From: Flagellatimonas centrodinii
GTDB taxonomy: Bacteria; Pseudomonadota; Gammaproteobacteria; Nevskiales; Nevskiaceae
DNA: 64,000 bases
NCBI RefSeq assembly: GCF_016918765.2
Contig: NZ_CP092104.1
Coordinates: forward strand, 2,542,001 to 2,606,000
Direction: 5' to 3'
Positions 18,668 through 27,603 of this stretch are shown piece by piece. Position numbers and translations under genes: made by a program. The notes under the pieces were generated by a model. It ran no database searches, had not been told where the DNA came from, and was given only the letters and a program-made list of their open reading frames with translations. Every line of letters starts with the position of its first letter. Positions within the stretch are counted from its first letter, which is position 1.

Positions 18668-19264
18668 ATGAGTGAGTCGATACACCCGCACGCGGGCGCG
18701 GAAACGCGCAGTGAGTGCATTTGGCGCCATACGCAGGCGATGCGGCTGCGGGGCCGGCACAAGATGACGGTGTTTGCGGCTGCGGTGGCGGAGCGCTACC
18801 AGCAGCTGGTGCCGGAGGGTGCGCGCACGGTTGCGTTTGTGCGCGATGAGTTCGGTGGGTTTGCGGGCCGTGCATCTGCGATCTGGAACCAACTGACGCG
18901 GATGATGGACCCGGAGATTGATTGCACGCGGATGCCGTGTGACCTGGAGGAGGCGTGGGTTGATTGCCTGGCGGAGCCGTTCAGGGCTGCATGTGTGCAG
19001 GACCTGGCGGCGCGCTATGGGCTGCTACCGGTGCCGATACCCCGGGGCGGTGAGGCGGCGGCAGACCTGCTGCAGACAACGGCGCTGATGCGGGAGTTTG
19101 CGGCGACGATTGAGGCGCTGGCGCCCATCGTGGCTGATGGCCGCATCGATGGCGCGGATGTGCCGCACCTGCCGGCGGCGCTGCATGACCTGGATGCGTT
19201 GCTGACGCATGGGGCGGCGCTGCGAGCGGTGATGGTTGAGCAGCTGGAGCGTGGCAATGGTTGA
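18668..19264 (+). CDS. CII/YdaT-like phage regulatory protein
   Basis: This 198-aa protein begins MSESIHPHAGAETRSECIWR. Its position after cro and its helical N-terminal domain (AVAERYQQLVPEGARTVAFV to AIWNQLTRMMDPE) resemble CII/YdaT-family regulators of short-tailed and lambda-like prophages. No direct motif proves this. The stop overlaps the next start. Confidence 0.5.
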   Translation: MSESIHPHAGAETRSECIWRHTQAMRLRGRHKMTVFAAAVAERYQQLVPEGARTVAFVRDEFGGFAGRASAIWNQLTRMMDPEIDCTRMPCDLEEAWVDCLAEPFRAACVQDLAARYGLLPVPIPRGGEAAADLLQTTALMREFAATIEALAPIVADGRIDGADVPHLPAALHDLDALLTHGAALRAVMVEQLERGNG

Positions 19265-19478
19265 TGCCATTGACCGGGCGCAGGCGCTTGATCTGAGCCG
19301 TATCGAGCAGGTGCAGGCGGCGGCAAGGCTGCCCCTTGCGGAGTTGGGCCCGCAGTTCTGCGCGGTGTGCGCGGACGAGATCCCCGATGACAGACGGCGG
19401 CGTGTGCTGGGCACGCGCTGGTGCGTTGACTGTGCGCGGGCTGCTGAGCAGTTGGCGAGGCAGTTCCGACGACGGTAG
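19257..19478 (+). CDS. TraR/DksA-type C4 zinc-finger protein
   Basis: This 73-aa protein has four cysteines in the DksA/TraR arrangement (FCAVCADEIPDDRRRRVLGT, then WCVDCARAAEQ). Small phage TraR proteins bind RNA polymerase and mimic DksA-ppGpp. The start at 19257 overlaps the previous gene. Confidence 0.82.
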   Translation: MVDAIDRAQALDLSRIEQVQAAARLPLAELGPQFCAVCADEIPDDRRRRVLGTRWCVDCARAAEQLARQFRRR

Positions 19479-19486
19479 CGATTTCG

Positions 19487-19648
19487 ATGGGTCACCGGCG
19501 CCCGAAAGTGATTGATGGGGTTGCATCGCCCGCACCGGAGAAAAGACACGCGCACCGACGCGGGCCTGAGCAGGGCGGAAGCGGTACCGGTGGCCCGGTG
19601 GGGCCGTGGGGCAACTACCCCAGAACCCGGGGGCTGGCCGAAGAGTGA
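19487..19648 (+). CDS. possible 53-aa Gly/Pro-rich protein
   Basis: Begins MGHRRPKVIDGVASPAPEKR and ends PWGNYPRTRGLAEE. It fills a 314-bp stretch otherwise without genes. No Shine-Dalgarno and no known domain, so weakly supported. Confidence 0.3.
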   Translation: MGHRRPKVIDGVASPAPEKRHAHRRGPEQGGSGTGGPVGPWGNYPRTRGLAEE

Positions 19649-19792
19649 AGCCTGGGGCGTGGCGAGGGTCACGCATCACTCTCCGCTTCGGCGGGTTGGG
19701 AAACGGTCTCTTCCTTCTCTCACGCGTTTGTGCGCTGTGGGGAAGGGGGGCCGTTGGTTGGGTGGGGTTCTTGTGGATAACTAGGAGAAACC

Positions 19793-20239
19793 ATGCACGT
19801 GCGCGATTTCGCCGCTGAGTTCGAACAATTTTGGGCCGTCTGGCCGCGTCGGGTGGCGAAGGCGGATGCGCGCAAGGCGTGGCGCCAGGTGCAGCACCTG
19901 CTGCCGCCAGTTGAGCGGGTGGTGGCGGCGGTGGAGGCGCAACGCCGCTCGGACCAGTGGATGCGGAATGAGGGGCGGTACATCCCATACCCGGCAACAT
20001 GGCTGCGGGGTGAGCGGTGGGAAGATGAGATGGAGGTGCAGGTGCTGAGCCAGCAGCAGGCGGTGCCGTGGCACCAGACGGCGGCGGGCATCGTTGAGCG
20101 GGGCGGGCAGTTGGGTTTGCGGGAGGCGGACTTCGGGAGCTTCCCTGCCTTCAAGGCGGCGGTGTTCGCTGCGCACAGGCGGGCGGTGAGTGGTGATGCG
20201 GGCAATGTGGTGACGCTGGCTGCGCGGCGGGTGGCGTGA
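19793..20239 (+). CDS. phage replication protein (O/DnaT-like C-terminal type)
   Basis: This 148-aa protein has the pattern FEQFWAVWPRRVAKADARKA followed by RYIPYPATWLRGERWEDE. That combination is common at the C-terminus of phage replication initiators and helicase loaders, which pair with host DnaB. The usual N-terminal winged helix is absent, so it would be a short form. AGGAG precedes the ATG. The stop overlaps the next start (TGATG). Confidence 0.7.
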   Translation: MHVRDFAAEFEQFWAVWPRRVAKADARKAWRQVQHLLPPVERVVAAVEAQRRSDQWMRNEGRYIPYPATWLRGERWEDEMEVQVLSQQQAVPWHQTAAGIVERGGQLGLREADFGSFPAFKAAVFAAHRRAVSGDAGNVVTLAARRVA

Positions 20240-20670
20240 TGACGGCGGCGGAGCTGGAGGCGATGGATGCCCGGGCGGTGAACTGGGGCCGATGGTCACG
20301 TGCGGGCTGTGGGCTGCAGCGCATGACGTGCGCGAGCGCCGAGGGCCGGTACGTTGCGCCACGGCCGGATGATGAGCGGGTGACGGCAGCGGGCAGGGAG
20401 CCGCTGGATGTTGATGGTGCTGAGCGATTCGAGCGGGCGGTGTGCACATTGCCGGGGCAGTTCGAGCGAAAGTTTCTGGTGATGGTGTACGTGGTGGGGC
20501 GGCCGCGTGCTGAGGTGGCGCGACGGTTTCGGTTGGCCAGCACTGACATGGTGGAGGCGTTCCGCAGGAGGGCGCTGGGTGCGGTTAGTGAGCGCATGGG
20601 GAGCCCCGACGAGGTGCGGCTGATACGCCGAGGCAGGCCGCTGTGGGCCGGCAATACGGGCCGGGGTTGA
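20239..20670 (+). CDS. Q-like antitermination protein
   Basis: This 143-aa protein begins MTAAELEAMDARAVNWGRWS. It has a sigma-region-4-like helix-turn-helix (GRPRAEVARRFRLASTDMVE) as in small phage Q/DUF1133-type antiterminators. It is the last gene before a candidate late promoter and the HNH-terminase module, where lambda Q sits. Assignment is by position and HTH pattern. Confidence 0.6.
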   Translation: MTAAELEAMDARAVNWGRWSRAGCGLQRMTCASAEGRYVAPRPDDERVTAAGREPLDVDGAERFERAVCTLPGQFERKFLVMVYVVGRPRAEVARRFRLASTDMVEAFRRRALGAVSERMGSPDEVRLIRRGRPLWAGNTGRG

Positions 20671-20694
20671 CAGTTGAGAAATGCCCCGCATAGT
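20667..20694 (+). promoter_or_regulatory. candidate late promoter (PR'-like)
   Basis: TTGACA (20667-20672) overlaps the stop of the Q-like gene. CATAGT (20689-20694) follows after 16 bp. Start near 20701. It would drive HNH, terminase and all late genes. Confidence 0.55.
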
Positions 20695-20732
20695 CTGGCC
20701 GCACAATTTGATCCCGCCCACGTGGTGAGTAA

Positions 20733-20804
20733 GAGAGCCGGAATGGCTCTCCAACCATGCCCGAAACAATCGAAAAGCCCGGCAGCAGCAATGCGCCGGG
20801 CTTT
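20733..20804 (+). terminator. two hairpins downstream of the late promoter, the second terminator-like
   Basis: GAGAGCC (20733-20739) pairs with GGCTCTC (20745-20751). AAAGCCCGGC (20774-20783) pairs with GCCGGGCTTT (20795-20804) and ends in T's. The second lies inside the first codons of the HNH gene, about 100 nt after the predicted start. That is where a Q-controlled terminator would be expected. Confidence 0.5.
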
Positions 20805-21158
20805 GTCGTTTACGCCCCAGTGACCACACCAGCACGCCGCAGCTACGACAAGCAACGCGGCACGCGCACCCAACGTGGGTACGACAATCGCTGGCTGCGA
20901 GCACGCCGCCGATACCTGGCAGCGAACCCACTGTGCAGGCTGTGCCAGCAGGTGGGGCGCACCACTGCAGCAACGGTGGTCGACCACGTGGTGCCGCACC
21001 GCGGTGATCGCGCCCTGTTCTGGGATGAGGCCAATTGGCAGCCGCTCTGCAAGGAGTGCCACGACAGCGTCAAAGCGCAGGAAGAGCGCGGCGGCGTGAT
21101 GCGAGGCTGCGATGCCGATGGCCTGCCCCTGGGCGCCAGCCATCATTGGCACCGCTGA
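20757..21158 (+). CDS. HNH endonuclease of the packaging module
   Basis: This 133-aa protein has CRLC, the HNH core (TVVDHVVPHRGDRALFWDEA NWQPLCKECHD, split here for length) and a zinc-binding Cys set (CRLC with CKEC). HNH proteins beside terS/terL in HK97-type phages work with terminase in DNA packaging. The first 20 codons overlap a terminator-like hairpin, so the true start may be the GTG at 20820. Confidence 0.88.
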   Translation: MPETIEKPGSSNAPGFVVYAPVTTPARRSYDKQRGTRTQRGYDNRWLRARRRYLAANPLCRLCQQVGRTTAATVVDHVVPHRGDRALFWDEANWQPLCKECHDSVKAQEERGGVMRGCDADGLPLGASHHWHR

Positions 21159-21342
21159 CCGCATAGGGCCTGCTGTGGCGTGACACCCCCGTTCTTGTGG
21201 CGCAGGGGGGTCAAAAGTCGAGGGGTCGCACCCCCCGGAACCGTCCTTTGCTCACTTGCGTGGAAATGCGCGGGTTTTGGAGGGGGGGTATGGCTGAGGG
21301 AGGGGGGATCAGCACCGACAGACACCAATGAGGATGTGACCG
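21159..21342. other. non-coding region before terS, possible cos/pac site
   Basis: 184 bp without a gene, G-rich (GGGGGG and GAGGGGGGG runs). In HNH-terS-terL phages the packaging site usually lies here. I see no specific cos motif. Confidence 0.3.
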
Positions 21343-21861
21343 ATGGGACTCCGTGGGCCGAAGCCGATGCCCTCGCACCTTCGGCTTGTGACCGGCAACG
21401 CGGGTCGCCGGCCGGTGAACGAGGATGAACCGCAGTTCGACATCGAGGCACCTGAGTGCCCGGAGTATCTGAGCGACGATGCCCGCGCCGAGTGGGACGT
21501 GATCGTGCCCGACCTGGTGGCCGCGCGGCTGGTGTCGAAGGTCGACCGCATGGCGGTGGCCGGGTACTGCGAAGCGGTGTCGCTGTGGAAGCGATCGCTG
21601 CTGAAGATCCAGCAGCTCGCCGACGAGGACCCCGACGGCCAGGGCCTGGTGGTGAAGGGCCCCAACGGGTTCGCCATGTTTAGCCAGTGGCTAAACATTC
21701 GGAACCGCGCCTATGGCGACATGATGAAGGCCATCGCCAGTCTCGGCCTGTCGCCTGCTGACCGCGCCCGGGTGAAGGCGCTCGACAACGGGCAGGGAAT
21801 GCTGTTCCCGGATGATCCGATGGAGGCCATGCTGCGTGCCGGTGAAAAGGCCGCCAAGTAA
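21343..21861 (+). CDS. terS: terminase small subunit, P27 family
   Basis: This 172-aa protein begins MGLRGPKPMPSHLRLVTGNA, the signature opening of P27-family small terminases (GRxPxPxxLxxLxGN). The C-terminal part has the usual helical region and the LGLSPADRAR motif. It recognises the packaging site and recruits the large subunit. Confidence 0.93.
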   Translation: MGLRGPKPMPSHLRLVTGNAGRRPVNEDEPQFDIEAPECPEYLSDDARAEWDVIVPDLVAARLVSKVDRMAVAGYCEAVSLWKRSLLKIQQLADEDPDGQGLVVKGPNGFAMFSQWLNIRNRAYGDMMKAIASLGLSPADRARVKALDNGQGMLFPDDPMEAMLRAGEKAAK

Positions 21862-23632
21862 ACGGCCTCGCGCACAACCACTGCAGCAGCGGGACCCGTG
21901 CACCTGGTACGCGCAGCAGGTGGTGCGCGGCAAGATCGTCGCCGGCTCACACGTGCGTGCGGCCTGTGCACGTCACCTCGATGACGTGAAGCACGCCAAG
22001 GACCGCGGCCTGGTGTGGCGGATCGAGCAGACGCACCGCGTCTATGCGTTCTTCGCTGGCCTGCGGTTTGGTGATGGCGAGCATGATGGCGCGCCGTTTT
22101 TCCTCGAGCCCTCGCAGTGCTTCATCGTCGGCAGCCTGTTCGGGTGGTACCGGGCAGATGGTTACCGGCGGTTCCGCACCGCCTACATTGAGATCGGCAA
22201 GGGCAACGGCAAGACGCCGCTGGCTGCCGGGATCGGCTTGTATTGCATGCTCGCGGATGACGAGCCCGGCGCCGAGGTGTACAGCGCCGCCGTCAGCCGC
22301 GACCAGGCTGGCATCTGCTTTCGTGATGCCAAGCGGTTCTGTGAGAGCACGCCCGCGCTACTCAAGCGGCTGATCATTGGTGAAACCAACCTCGCCAACC
22401 CGCGCGTCGGCAGCTACATGCGGCCGGTGTCGTCGGAGGGCCGCAGCGCCGACGGCAAGCGCGTGCACTGCGCGCTCATCGACGAGGTGCACGAACACCC
22501 GTCGGCCACCATCGTCGACAAGATGCGCGCCGGTACCAAGGGCCGGCGCAATGCGCTCATTGTGGAGATCACCAACAGCGGGCATGACCGCAACTCGGTC
22601 TGCTACCAGCACCATGAATACAGCGTGCAGGTGCTGCGAGCGAAGCCGGGCGAGCGCTACCACGACAACTCATGGTTCGCTTACATCTGCACGCTGGATG
22701 CCTGCAAGCGGCACGCCCGAGACGGCCACTACCAACCGGTGGAAGGCTGCGAACACTGCGACGACTGGATGCGCGACCCGGCCACGTGGATCAAGGCCAA
22801 CCCACTGTTGGGTGTCAGCATTCACCCTCAGTACCTGGAAGAGCAGGTGCGCGAAGCGCGCGGCATGCCGAGCAAACAGAACATCGTCGCCCGGCTTAAC
22901 TTCTGCACCTGGACCGAAAGCGTGGCGGCATGGATCAGCCGCGATGCCTGGGATGCCGTGCAGGTGGATCCCGACCTCGACAGCCTCGAAGGCCGACAGT
23001 GTTACATCGGGCTCGACCTCTCGAAGAAGACCGACCTCACCGCCCTGGCGCTGTTCTTCCCAGACGACGCAGGCGGTGGTGACTTGTGGGTAGAGCAGTA
23101 CACGCCGGGCGACACCCTGCGCGAGCGCGAAGACCGCGACCGCGTGCCGTACAGCAAGTGGGTGAAGGCCGGTCTTCTCACCGCCGTGCCGGGCAAGAGC
23201 ATCGACTACGGCTACATCGCAAAGCGGCTGGCGTGGCTGCACGAGCACTTTGAGATCACTGCCCTGCCCTTCGACCGCTGGAAGATCGACGACCTGCGCC
23301 GCGAGCTGGATGAAGAAGGCATCGATCTGCCGCTTGTAGAGTTTGGGCAAGGCTTCAGAGACATGGGGCCGGCGGTGGATGCGCTGGAGGCGCTGATACT
23401 GAACGGCCGCATCCGCATACATCGAAACCCGGTGCTCACCTGGAACGCATCCAGCGCGGTGCTGATGCAAGACCCTGCCGAGAACCGCAAGTTTGCAAAG
23501 CACAAGGCCACCGGCCGAATCGACGGCATCGTGGCGGCCACCCAAGCCGTGGGCTGCGCCATGCGGCCACCGGAACAAGAAGACACCAGCTCCGTGTACG
23601 AAACACGGGGCATCGTGGAACTGGAGATTTGA
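21842..23632 (+). CDS. terL: terminase large subunit
   Basis: This roughly 596-aa packaging motor has an ATPase domain with a Walker A-like loop (EIGKGNGKTPLAAG) and Walker B CALIDEVHEH, and a nuclease domain with an RNase H-like acidic strand (CYIGLDLSKKTDLTA). GTG at 21842 is one of several possible starts; ATG 21812 and GTG 21836 are in the same frame, and all overlap terS. The nuclease-motif DNA is also present at 15009-15055. Confidence 0.94.
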   Translation: MKRPPSKRPRAQPLQQRDPCTWYAQQVVRGKIVAGSHVRAACARHLDDVKHAKDRGLVWRIEQTHRVYAFFAGLRFGDGEHDGAPFFLEPSQCFIVGSLFGWYRADGYRRFRTAYIEIGKGNGKTPLAAGIGLYCMLADDEPGAEVYSAAVSRDQAGICFRDAKRFCESTPALLKRLIIGETNLANPRVGSYMRPVSSEGRSADGKRVHCALIDEVHEHPSATIVDKMRAGTKGRRNALIVEITNSGHDRNSVCYQHHEYSVQVLRAKPGERYHDNSWFAYICTLDACKRHARDGHYQPVEGCEHCDDWMRDPATWIKANPLLGVSIHPQYLEEQVREARGMPSKQNIVARLNFCTWTESVAAWISRDAWDAVQVDPDLDSLEGRQCYIGLDLSKKTDLTALALFFPDDAGGGDLWVEQYTPGDTLREREDRDRVPYSKWVKAGLLTAVPGKSIDYGYIAKRLAWLHEHFEITALPFDRWKIDDLRRELDEEGIDLPLVEFGQGFRDMGPAVDALEALILNGRIRIHRNPVLTWNASSAVLMQDPAENRKFAKHKATGRIDGIVAATQAVGCAMRPPEQEDTSSVYETRGIVELEI

Positions 23633-23823
23633 TGAAAGCGAAGCTGCCAAAGCTGCCCCGCATCAGCGGCGCGGCCGCGTTGTCTGTGGTCGGCCTGGGG
23701 TGCGTGGCGGCCGGCGCCTGGCAGGTGTACGCCCCAGCCGGCCCCATTGTTGGCGGCTTGGGTTTGATCGGGTTTGCCGTGCTGCTGGACCTCGCCCACA
23801 GCCAGAAGGGCGATAGCCGGTGA
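23632..23823 (+). CDS. small two-helix membrane protein, 63 aa
   Basis: Begins MKAKLPKLPRISGAAALSVV and has two hydrophobic segments (about residues 13-31 and 35-52). It overlaps terL (TGATG) and the portal gene (GTGA). Small membrane proteins often lie between terL and portal in this phage type; function unknown. Confidence 0.7.
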   Translation: MKAKLPKLPRISGAAALSVVGLGCVAAGAWQVYAPAGPIVGGLGLIGFAVLLDLAHSQKGDSR

Positions 23824-25061
23824 GCGTACTGCGCGCCGCCTTCGGCCCCTCGCAGTCGCTGAGCGACCCGCAGTCGTTCCTGCTGCGTGCTATGAGTGGC
23901 GGGCGCAGCATTGGCGGTGTCAACGTGAGCGAATACACCGCGCTGAATGTGAGCGCCGTGTATGCGGCCGTCGGCATCATCGCCGACACCATCGGCCAGT
24001 TGCCGCTGCACCTGTACCGCCGCACCGACAAAGGGCGCGTTGCCGTCAAGCGCAACGAGCACCCGGTGGCAGCCATGCTGCAAGACCAGGCCAACCCCTA
24101 CATGACACCGTTCACGCTCCGGCAAACCAGCCAGAGCCACGCCCTGCTGTGGGGCAACGGGTACATGGAGATCCAGAAAGACGGGCGCGGCCGAACCGTA
24201 GGCCTGTGGCCTCTCATCCCCGAGAACACCTGGCCGAGCTGGAACGACCGCGCGCAACTGGTGTACCGCACCAACATCGACAAGCAACCGGCCGAGCTGG
24301 ACCACCGCAACGTTGCCCACGTGCGCGCCCTCGGGCATGACGGCTATGTCGGCCATTCGCAGATCAGCCTTCACCGCCAGAGCATCGGCCTCGCCATGGC
24401 GGCCGAACGCTACGGCGCCAAGTTCTATGAGAACGAGGCCATGTCTGGCGGCTTCCTCTACCACCCCGGCAAGCTGGATGCCAAAGCCAGCGAGAACCTG
24501 CGCAAGAGCTTCAGCAAACAGGGCGGGCTCGATAACGCCCACCGCATCAAGATTCTCGAAGAGGGGATGAAGTTCGAGCGCACCACCATCCCCCCGGATG
24601 ACGCGCAGTTTCTCGGTACCCGTGAATTTCAGCTTGCCGAGATTGCCCGCATCTACCGGGTGCCGCTCATCCTCATGCAGTCGCATGAAGGCGGCACCAC
24701 CTGGGGCACCGGGATCGAGCAGATCCTCATCGGCTTCGTGGTGTGGACCCTGCAGGCCTGGGTGGTGCAGTGGGAGCAGGAGCTGAACCGCAAGCTGTTC
24801 ACCAAGGAGGAGCTGGCGCAGGGCTACTTCGTGCGATTCGCGCTGAACGCCCTGCTGCGCGGCGACATGACCAGCCGCGCCAATTTCTACAAGGCAATGC
24901 GCGAGATCAGCACCCTTAGCGCCAACGAGATCCGCGAGCTGGAAGATTTGAACACCAACCCGGAACTGGGCGGCTACACCCGCCCCGCCAACTGGGTGCC
25001 GGTGAATGCGCCGGCCGGCAGCGTGTCCGGCGGCACGCCAACTGGAGTGAACCCCGCATGA
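23820..25061 (+). CDS. portal protein, HK97 family
   Basis: This 413-aa protein forms the dodecameric portal vertex. It has the family pattern: TALNVSAVYAAVGIIADTIG near the start, LPLHLYRR, the loop GFLYHPGKLDAKASENLRKS and LEEGMKFERTTIPPDDAQFL in the middle, with NALLRGDMTSRANFYKAMRE near the end. GTG start overlapping the previous stop. Confidence 0.95.
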   Translation: MSVLRAAFGPSQSLSDPQSFLLRAMSGGRSIGGVNVSEYTALNVSAVYAAVGIIADTIGQLPLHLYRRTDKGRVAVKRNEHPVAAMLQDQANPYMTPFTLRQTSQSHALLWGNGYMEIQKDGRGRTVGLWPLIPENTWPSWNDRAQLVYRTNIDKQPAELDHRNVAHVRALGHDGYVGHSQISLHRQSIGLAMAAERYGAKFYENEAMSGGFLYHPGKLDAKASENLRKSFSKQGGLDNAHRIKILEEGMKFERTTIPPDDAQFLGTREFQLAEIARIYRVPLILMQSHEGGTTWGTGIEQILIGFVVWTLQAWVVQWEQELNRKLFTKEELAQGYFVRFALNALLRGDMTSRANFYKAMREISTLSANEIRELEDLNTNPELGGYTRPANWVPVNAPAGSVSGGTPTGVNPA

Positions 25062-25999
25062 AGTACGCCCGCATCCTCTCCGCCGTCGCCCAGCAGGTGT
25101 GGGCCATGCAGCCCGAAAAGCTGTCGGCCATGCTCGAGTTTCTGCGGTTTGCCGCCGATGGCGGGGTGAACACGCCCGACATGCTGGCCGCCAAGATCGG
25201 CAAGCGCGAAGACCGCGCCATTGCCCAGCGCAGCGGCGCCGTCATGGTGCTGCCCATCGTCGGCATTATCGGCTACCGCATGAGCATGATGGACGACATC
25301 AGCGGCGGTGGCGGCTTCAGCGTTGCCGCGTTCCGCCAGCAGTTTCACGCCGCAGTGAACGACGACAGCATCAAGCTGATCATCCTCGATGTCGACAGCC
25401 CGGGTGGCGTGATCGGCGGTGTGCCCGAGCTGGCGCGTGACATCGCTGCCGCACGTGCGCGCAAGACCATCATCAGCGTCGTCAACCCGCTGTCGGCCAG
25501 CGCCGGCTACTGGCTGGCAGCTGCTGCCACCGAGGTGGTGGCATCGCCCAGCAGCGATACCGGCAGCGTCGGCGTGTACACCGTGCATGAGGACTGGAGC
25601 AAGTACCTTGAGGCCGAAGGCATCGGCCATGAGTTCATCCACTACGGCGAACACAAGGTCGAGGGCAACAGCTGGGAACCGCTGAGCGACAGCGCCCGCC
25701 AGCACCTGCAAGCCCGTGTTGATGAGGCCGGCGAAATGTTCACCGGTGACCTCGCCACCTTCCGCGACATCAAGCAGAGCGTGGTGCGCGAAACCTTCGG
25801 TGGCGGTCGCGTCTACGGCCCGGCCGAAGCCATGAGCCGCGGCATGGTCGACCGCATCGCCACGCTCGAAGAAACGCTCGCGCGGTTTGAAGTAGGCCCG
25901 CTGGCCATCACCAGCCAGCAGCCACCGGACGGCCGCAGCGCCCACCGCCGGGCACTGGCCGAGCGCCGCCTGGCGCTGTTGGAACACAGCATCACCTGA
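25058..25999 (+). CDS. head maturation protease, S49 (SppA-like)
   Basis: This 313-aa serine protease processes the procapsid. Catalytic Ser148 lies in NPLSASAGYWLA and Lys200 in YGEHKVEGN, forming the Ser-Lys dyad of S49 peptidases. The oxyanion-side DVDSPGG motif is present. The last 30 residues are basic and may serve as a scaffold-like segment. ATGA overlap with portal. Confidence 0.94.
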   Translation: MKYARILSAVAQQVWAMQPEKLSAMLEFLRFAADGGVNTPDMLAAKIGKREDRAIAQRSGAVMVLPIVGIIGYRMSMMDDISGGGGFSVAAFRQQFHAAVNDDSIKLIILDVDSPGGVIGGVPELARDIAAARARKTIISVVNPLSASAGYWLAAAATEVVASPSSDTGSVGVYTVHEDWSKYLEAEGIGHEFIHYGEHKVEGNSWEPLSDSARQHLQARVDEAGEMFTGDLATFRDIKQSVVRETFGGGRVYGPAEAMSRGMVDRIATLEETLARFEVGPLAITSQQPPDGRSAHRRALAERRLALLEHSIT

Positions 26000-26087
26000 C
26001 CCCTTTTCCCCTTCGCGGTCCTGCCGATTCGGTCGGCGGGGTAGGGCCGCTATTGCCTTCGCCGGCCAGCATTCACGGAGACACTCC

Positions 26088-27533
26088 ATGTTCCGCAATA
26101 CACTGTTTGCATTGTTCGCCGTTGCAGTGGCGTTCAGTGCCGCGCTGGGTGCGCCCACCGTGGCGCTGGCCGCTGACGCGCTCAACTTCCCTGCTCTCAC
26201 ACCGGATGCCATTGCCCAGCTGGTGGGTATTGGCGCGCTCGGCTTCACCGTGCAGGCGCTGAAGGAAAAGCGCGGTTCCATCCTCACCGCCATGCGCGGC
26301 ATGGTCGACAAGCTCGCCGAAGAAGATCGCGACTTCACCGACGAAGAGCAGGCCGACTACGCCGCCAAGGAAAAAGAAGTCGAGAAGCTCGCCGCCACCA
26401 TCGCCGCCCGGCAGAAGCTGGAGGCCATGGAAGCCGCCGCCGACGCCCCGGATGATTCCGTCGCGCTGCGTGCAGCCCTTGCCAGCGCACCGGGTGCCAA
26501 TGCCCCCGGCCCGCGCAAGAGCTTCGAGAACGTCGCCGAGTTCCTCTCGGCAGCCGCGTTCAACCCGGGTGATGAGCGGCTCGCCAACCTCTACCACGAA
26601 CGCCGTGGCGACATGGAAATGGGCACCGGCACTGCCGGCGGCTTCGCCGTGCCGGAGCAGTTCCGCAGCGACATCATGTCGGTCAACCCGCAGCAGTCCA
26701 TCGTGCGGCCGCGTGCCACCGTCATCCCCGCCGGCAGCCCGCCGGACTCCGCCATCACCATCCCTGCCATGGATCAGACCGGCGCAACGCCGGATAACGT
26801 CTACGGCGGCGTGCGGGTGGACTGGACCGAAGAGGGCGGCACCAAGACCAAGAGCGATGCCAAGCTGCGGCAGATCAAGCTGCAGCCGCATGAAGTGAGC
26901 GGCTATATCACCCTCACCGACAAGCTTTTGCGCAACTGGCAGGCCAGCGGCAGCTTTGTCGAAGGCCAGCTGCGCGGTGCTGTCAGCGCCGCTGAGGACC
27001 ACGCTTTTCTCAACGCCAACGGTGTGGGCAAGCCGCTGGGCCTGCGCATGGCTGGTGCGGCCTACAAGGTGAACCGCGAGCAGGCCTCGAAGATCCTCAT
27101 TGCCGACATCGACGCGATGATGGCGCGCATCCTCATGCGTGGCGGCTCGCCGCTGTGGATCGGCTCGCAGAGCATCCTGCCGCAGCTGCAGGGGCTGGTG
27201 GATGGCGAAGGCCGCCGCCTGTGGTCGCCCAACGCTGCGGCTGGCTATCCCGGCACCTTGGCCGGCTACCCGGTGATGTACAACGAGCGCAGCCCGCTGC
27301 TGGGCGGTGCCGGTGACCTCATCCTGGCCGACCTGAGCTACTACCTCATCAAGGATGGCTCCGGGCCGTTCGTCGAGGCCGGCAAGGCCACGGGTGACTT
27401 CGAGAACAACCGCACCTCGATCAAGATCACCTGGAACACCGACGGCCAGCCCTGGCTCACTGCGCCCTTCAAGCAGGAGGGTGGTTACGAGGTGTCGCCG
27501 TTCCTGGTGCTTGACCTGCCGAGCGGCGGCTAA
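26088..27533 (+). CDS. major capsid protein, HK97 fold, with an N-terminal signal-peptide-like segment
   Basis: This 481-aa protein has the usual order: a helical delta domain (about residues 60-130), a linker, then the HK97 fold beginning MGTGTAGGFAVPEQFRSDIM and ending FKQEGGYEVSPFLVLDLPS. The first 28 residues (MFRNTLFALFAVAVAFSAAL, then APTVALA) look like a Sec signal peptide with an AxA cleavage site. The start at 26088 has a good Shine-Dalgarno (GGAGAC). See findings. Confidence 0.94.
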   Translation: MFRNTLFALFAVAVAFSAALGAPTVALAADALNFPALTPDAIAQLVGIGALGFTVQALKEKRGSILTAMRGMVDKLAEEDRDFTDEEQADYAAKEKEVEKLAATIAARQKLEAMEAAADAPDDSVALRAALASAPGANAPGPRKSFENVAEFLSAAAFNPGDERLANLYHERRGDMEMGTGTAGGFAVPEQFRSDIMSVNPQQSIVRPRATVIPAGSPPDSAITIPAMDQTGATPDNVYGGVRVDWTEEGGTKTKSDAKLRQIKLQPHEVSGYITLTDKLLRNWQASGSFVEGQLRGAVSAAEDHAFLNANGVGKPLGLRMAGAAYKVNREQASKILIADIDAMMARILMRGGSPLWIGSQSILPQLQGLVDGEGRRLWSPNAAAGYPGTLAGYPVMYNERSPLLGGAGDLILADLSYYLIKDGSGPFVEAGKATGDFENNRTSIKITWNTDGQPWLTAPFKQEGGYEVSPFLVLDLPSGG

Positions 27534-27603
27534 GCCCTGCCCTGATGCACCGGGCGGTGGTAACCCCGCCGCCCGGCTCCCCCTGTTTGAAAAGGAGATT
27601 GTG

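Noticed and set aside
19512-19784. 90-aa + strand frame
   Set aside because: No ribosome site, Arg/Gly/Trp-rich composition and no motif; probably non-coding.
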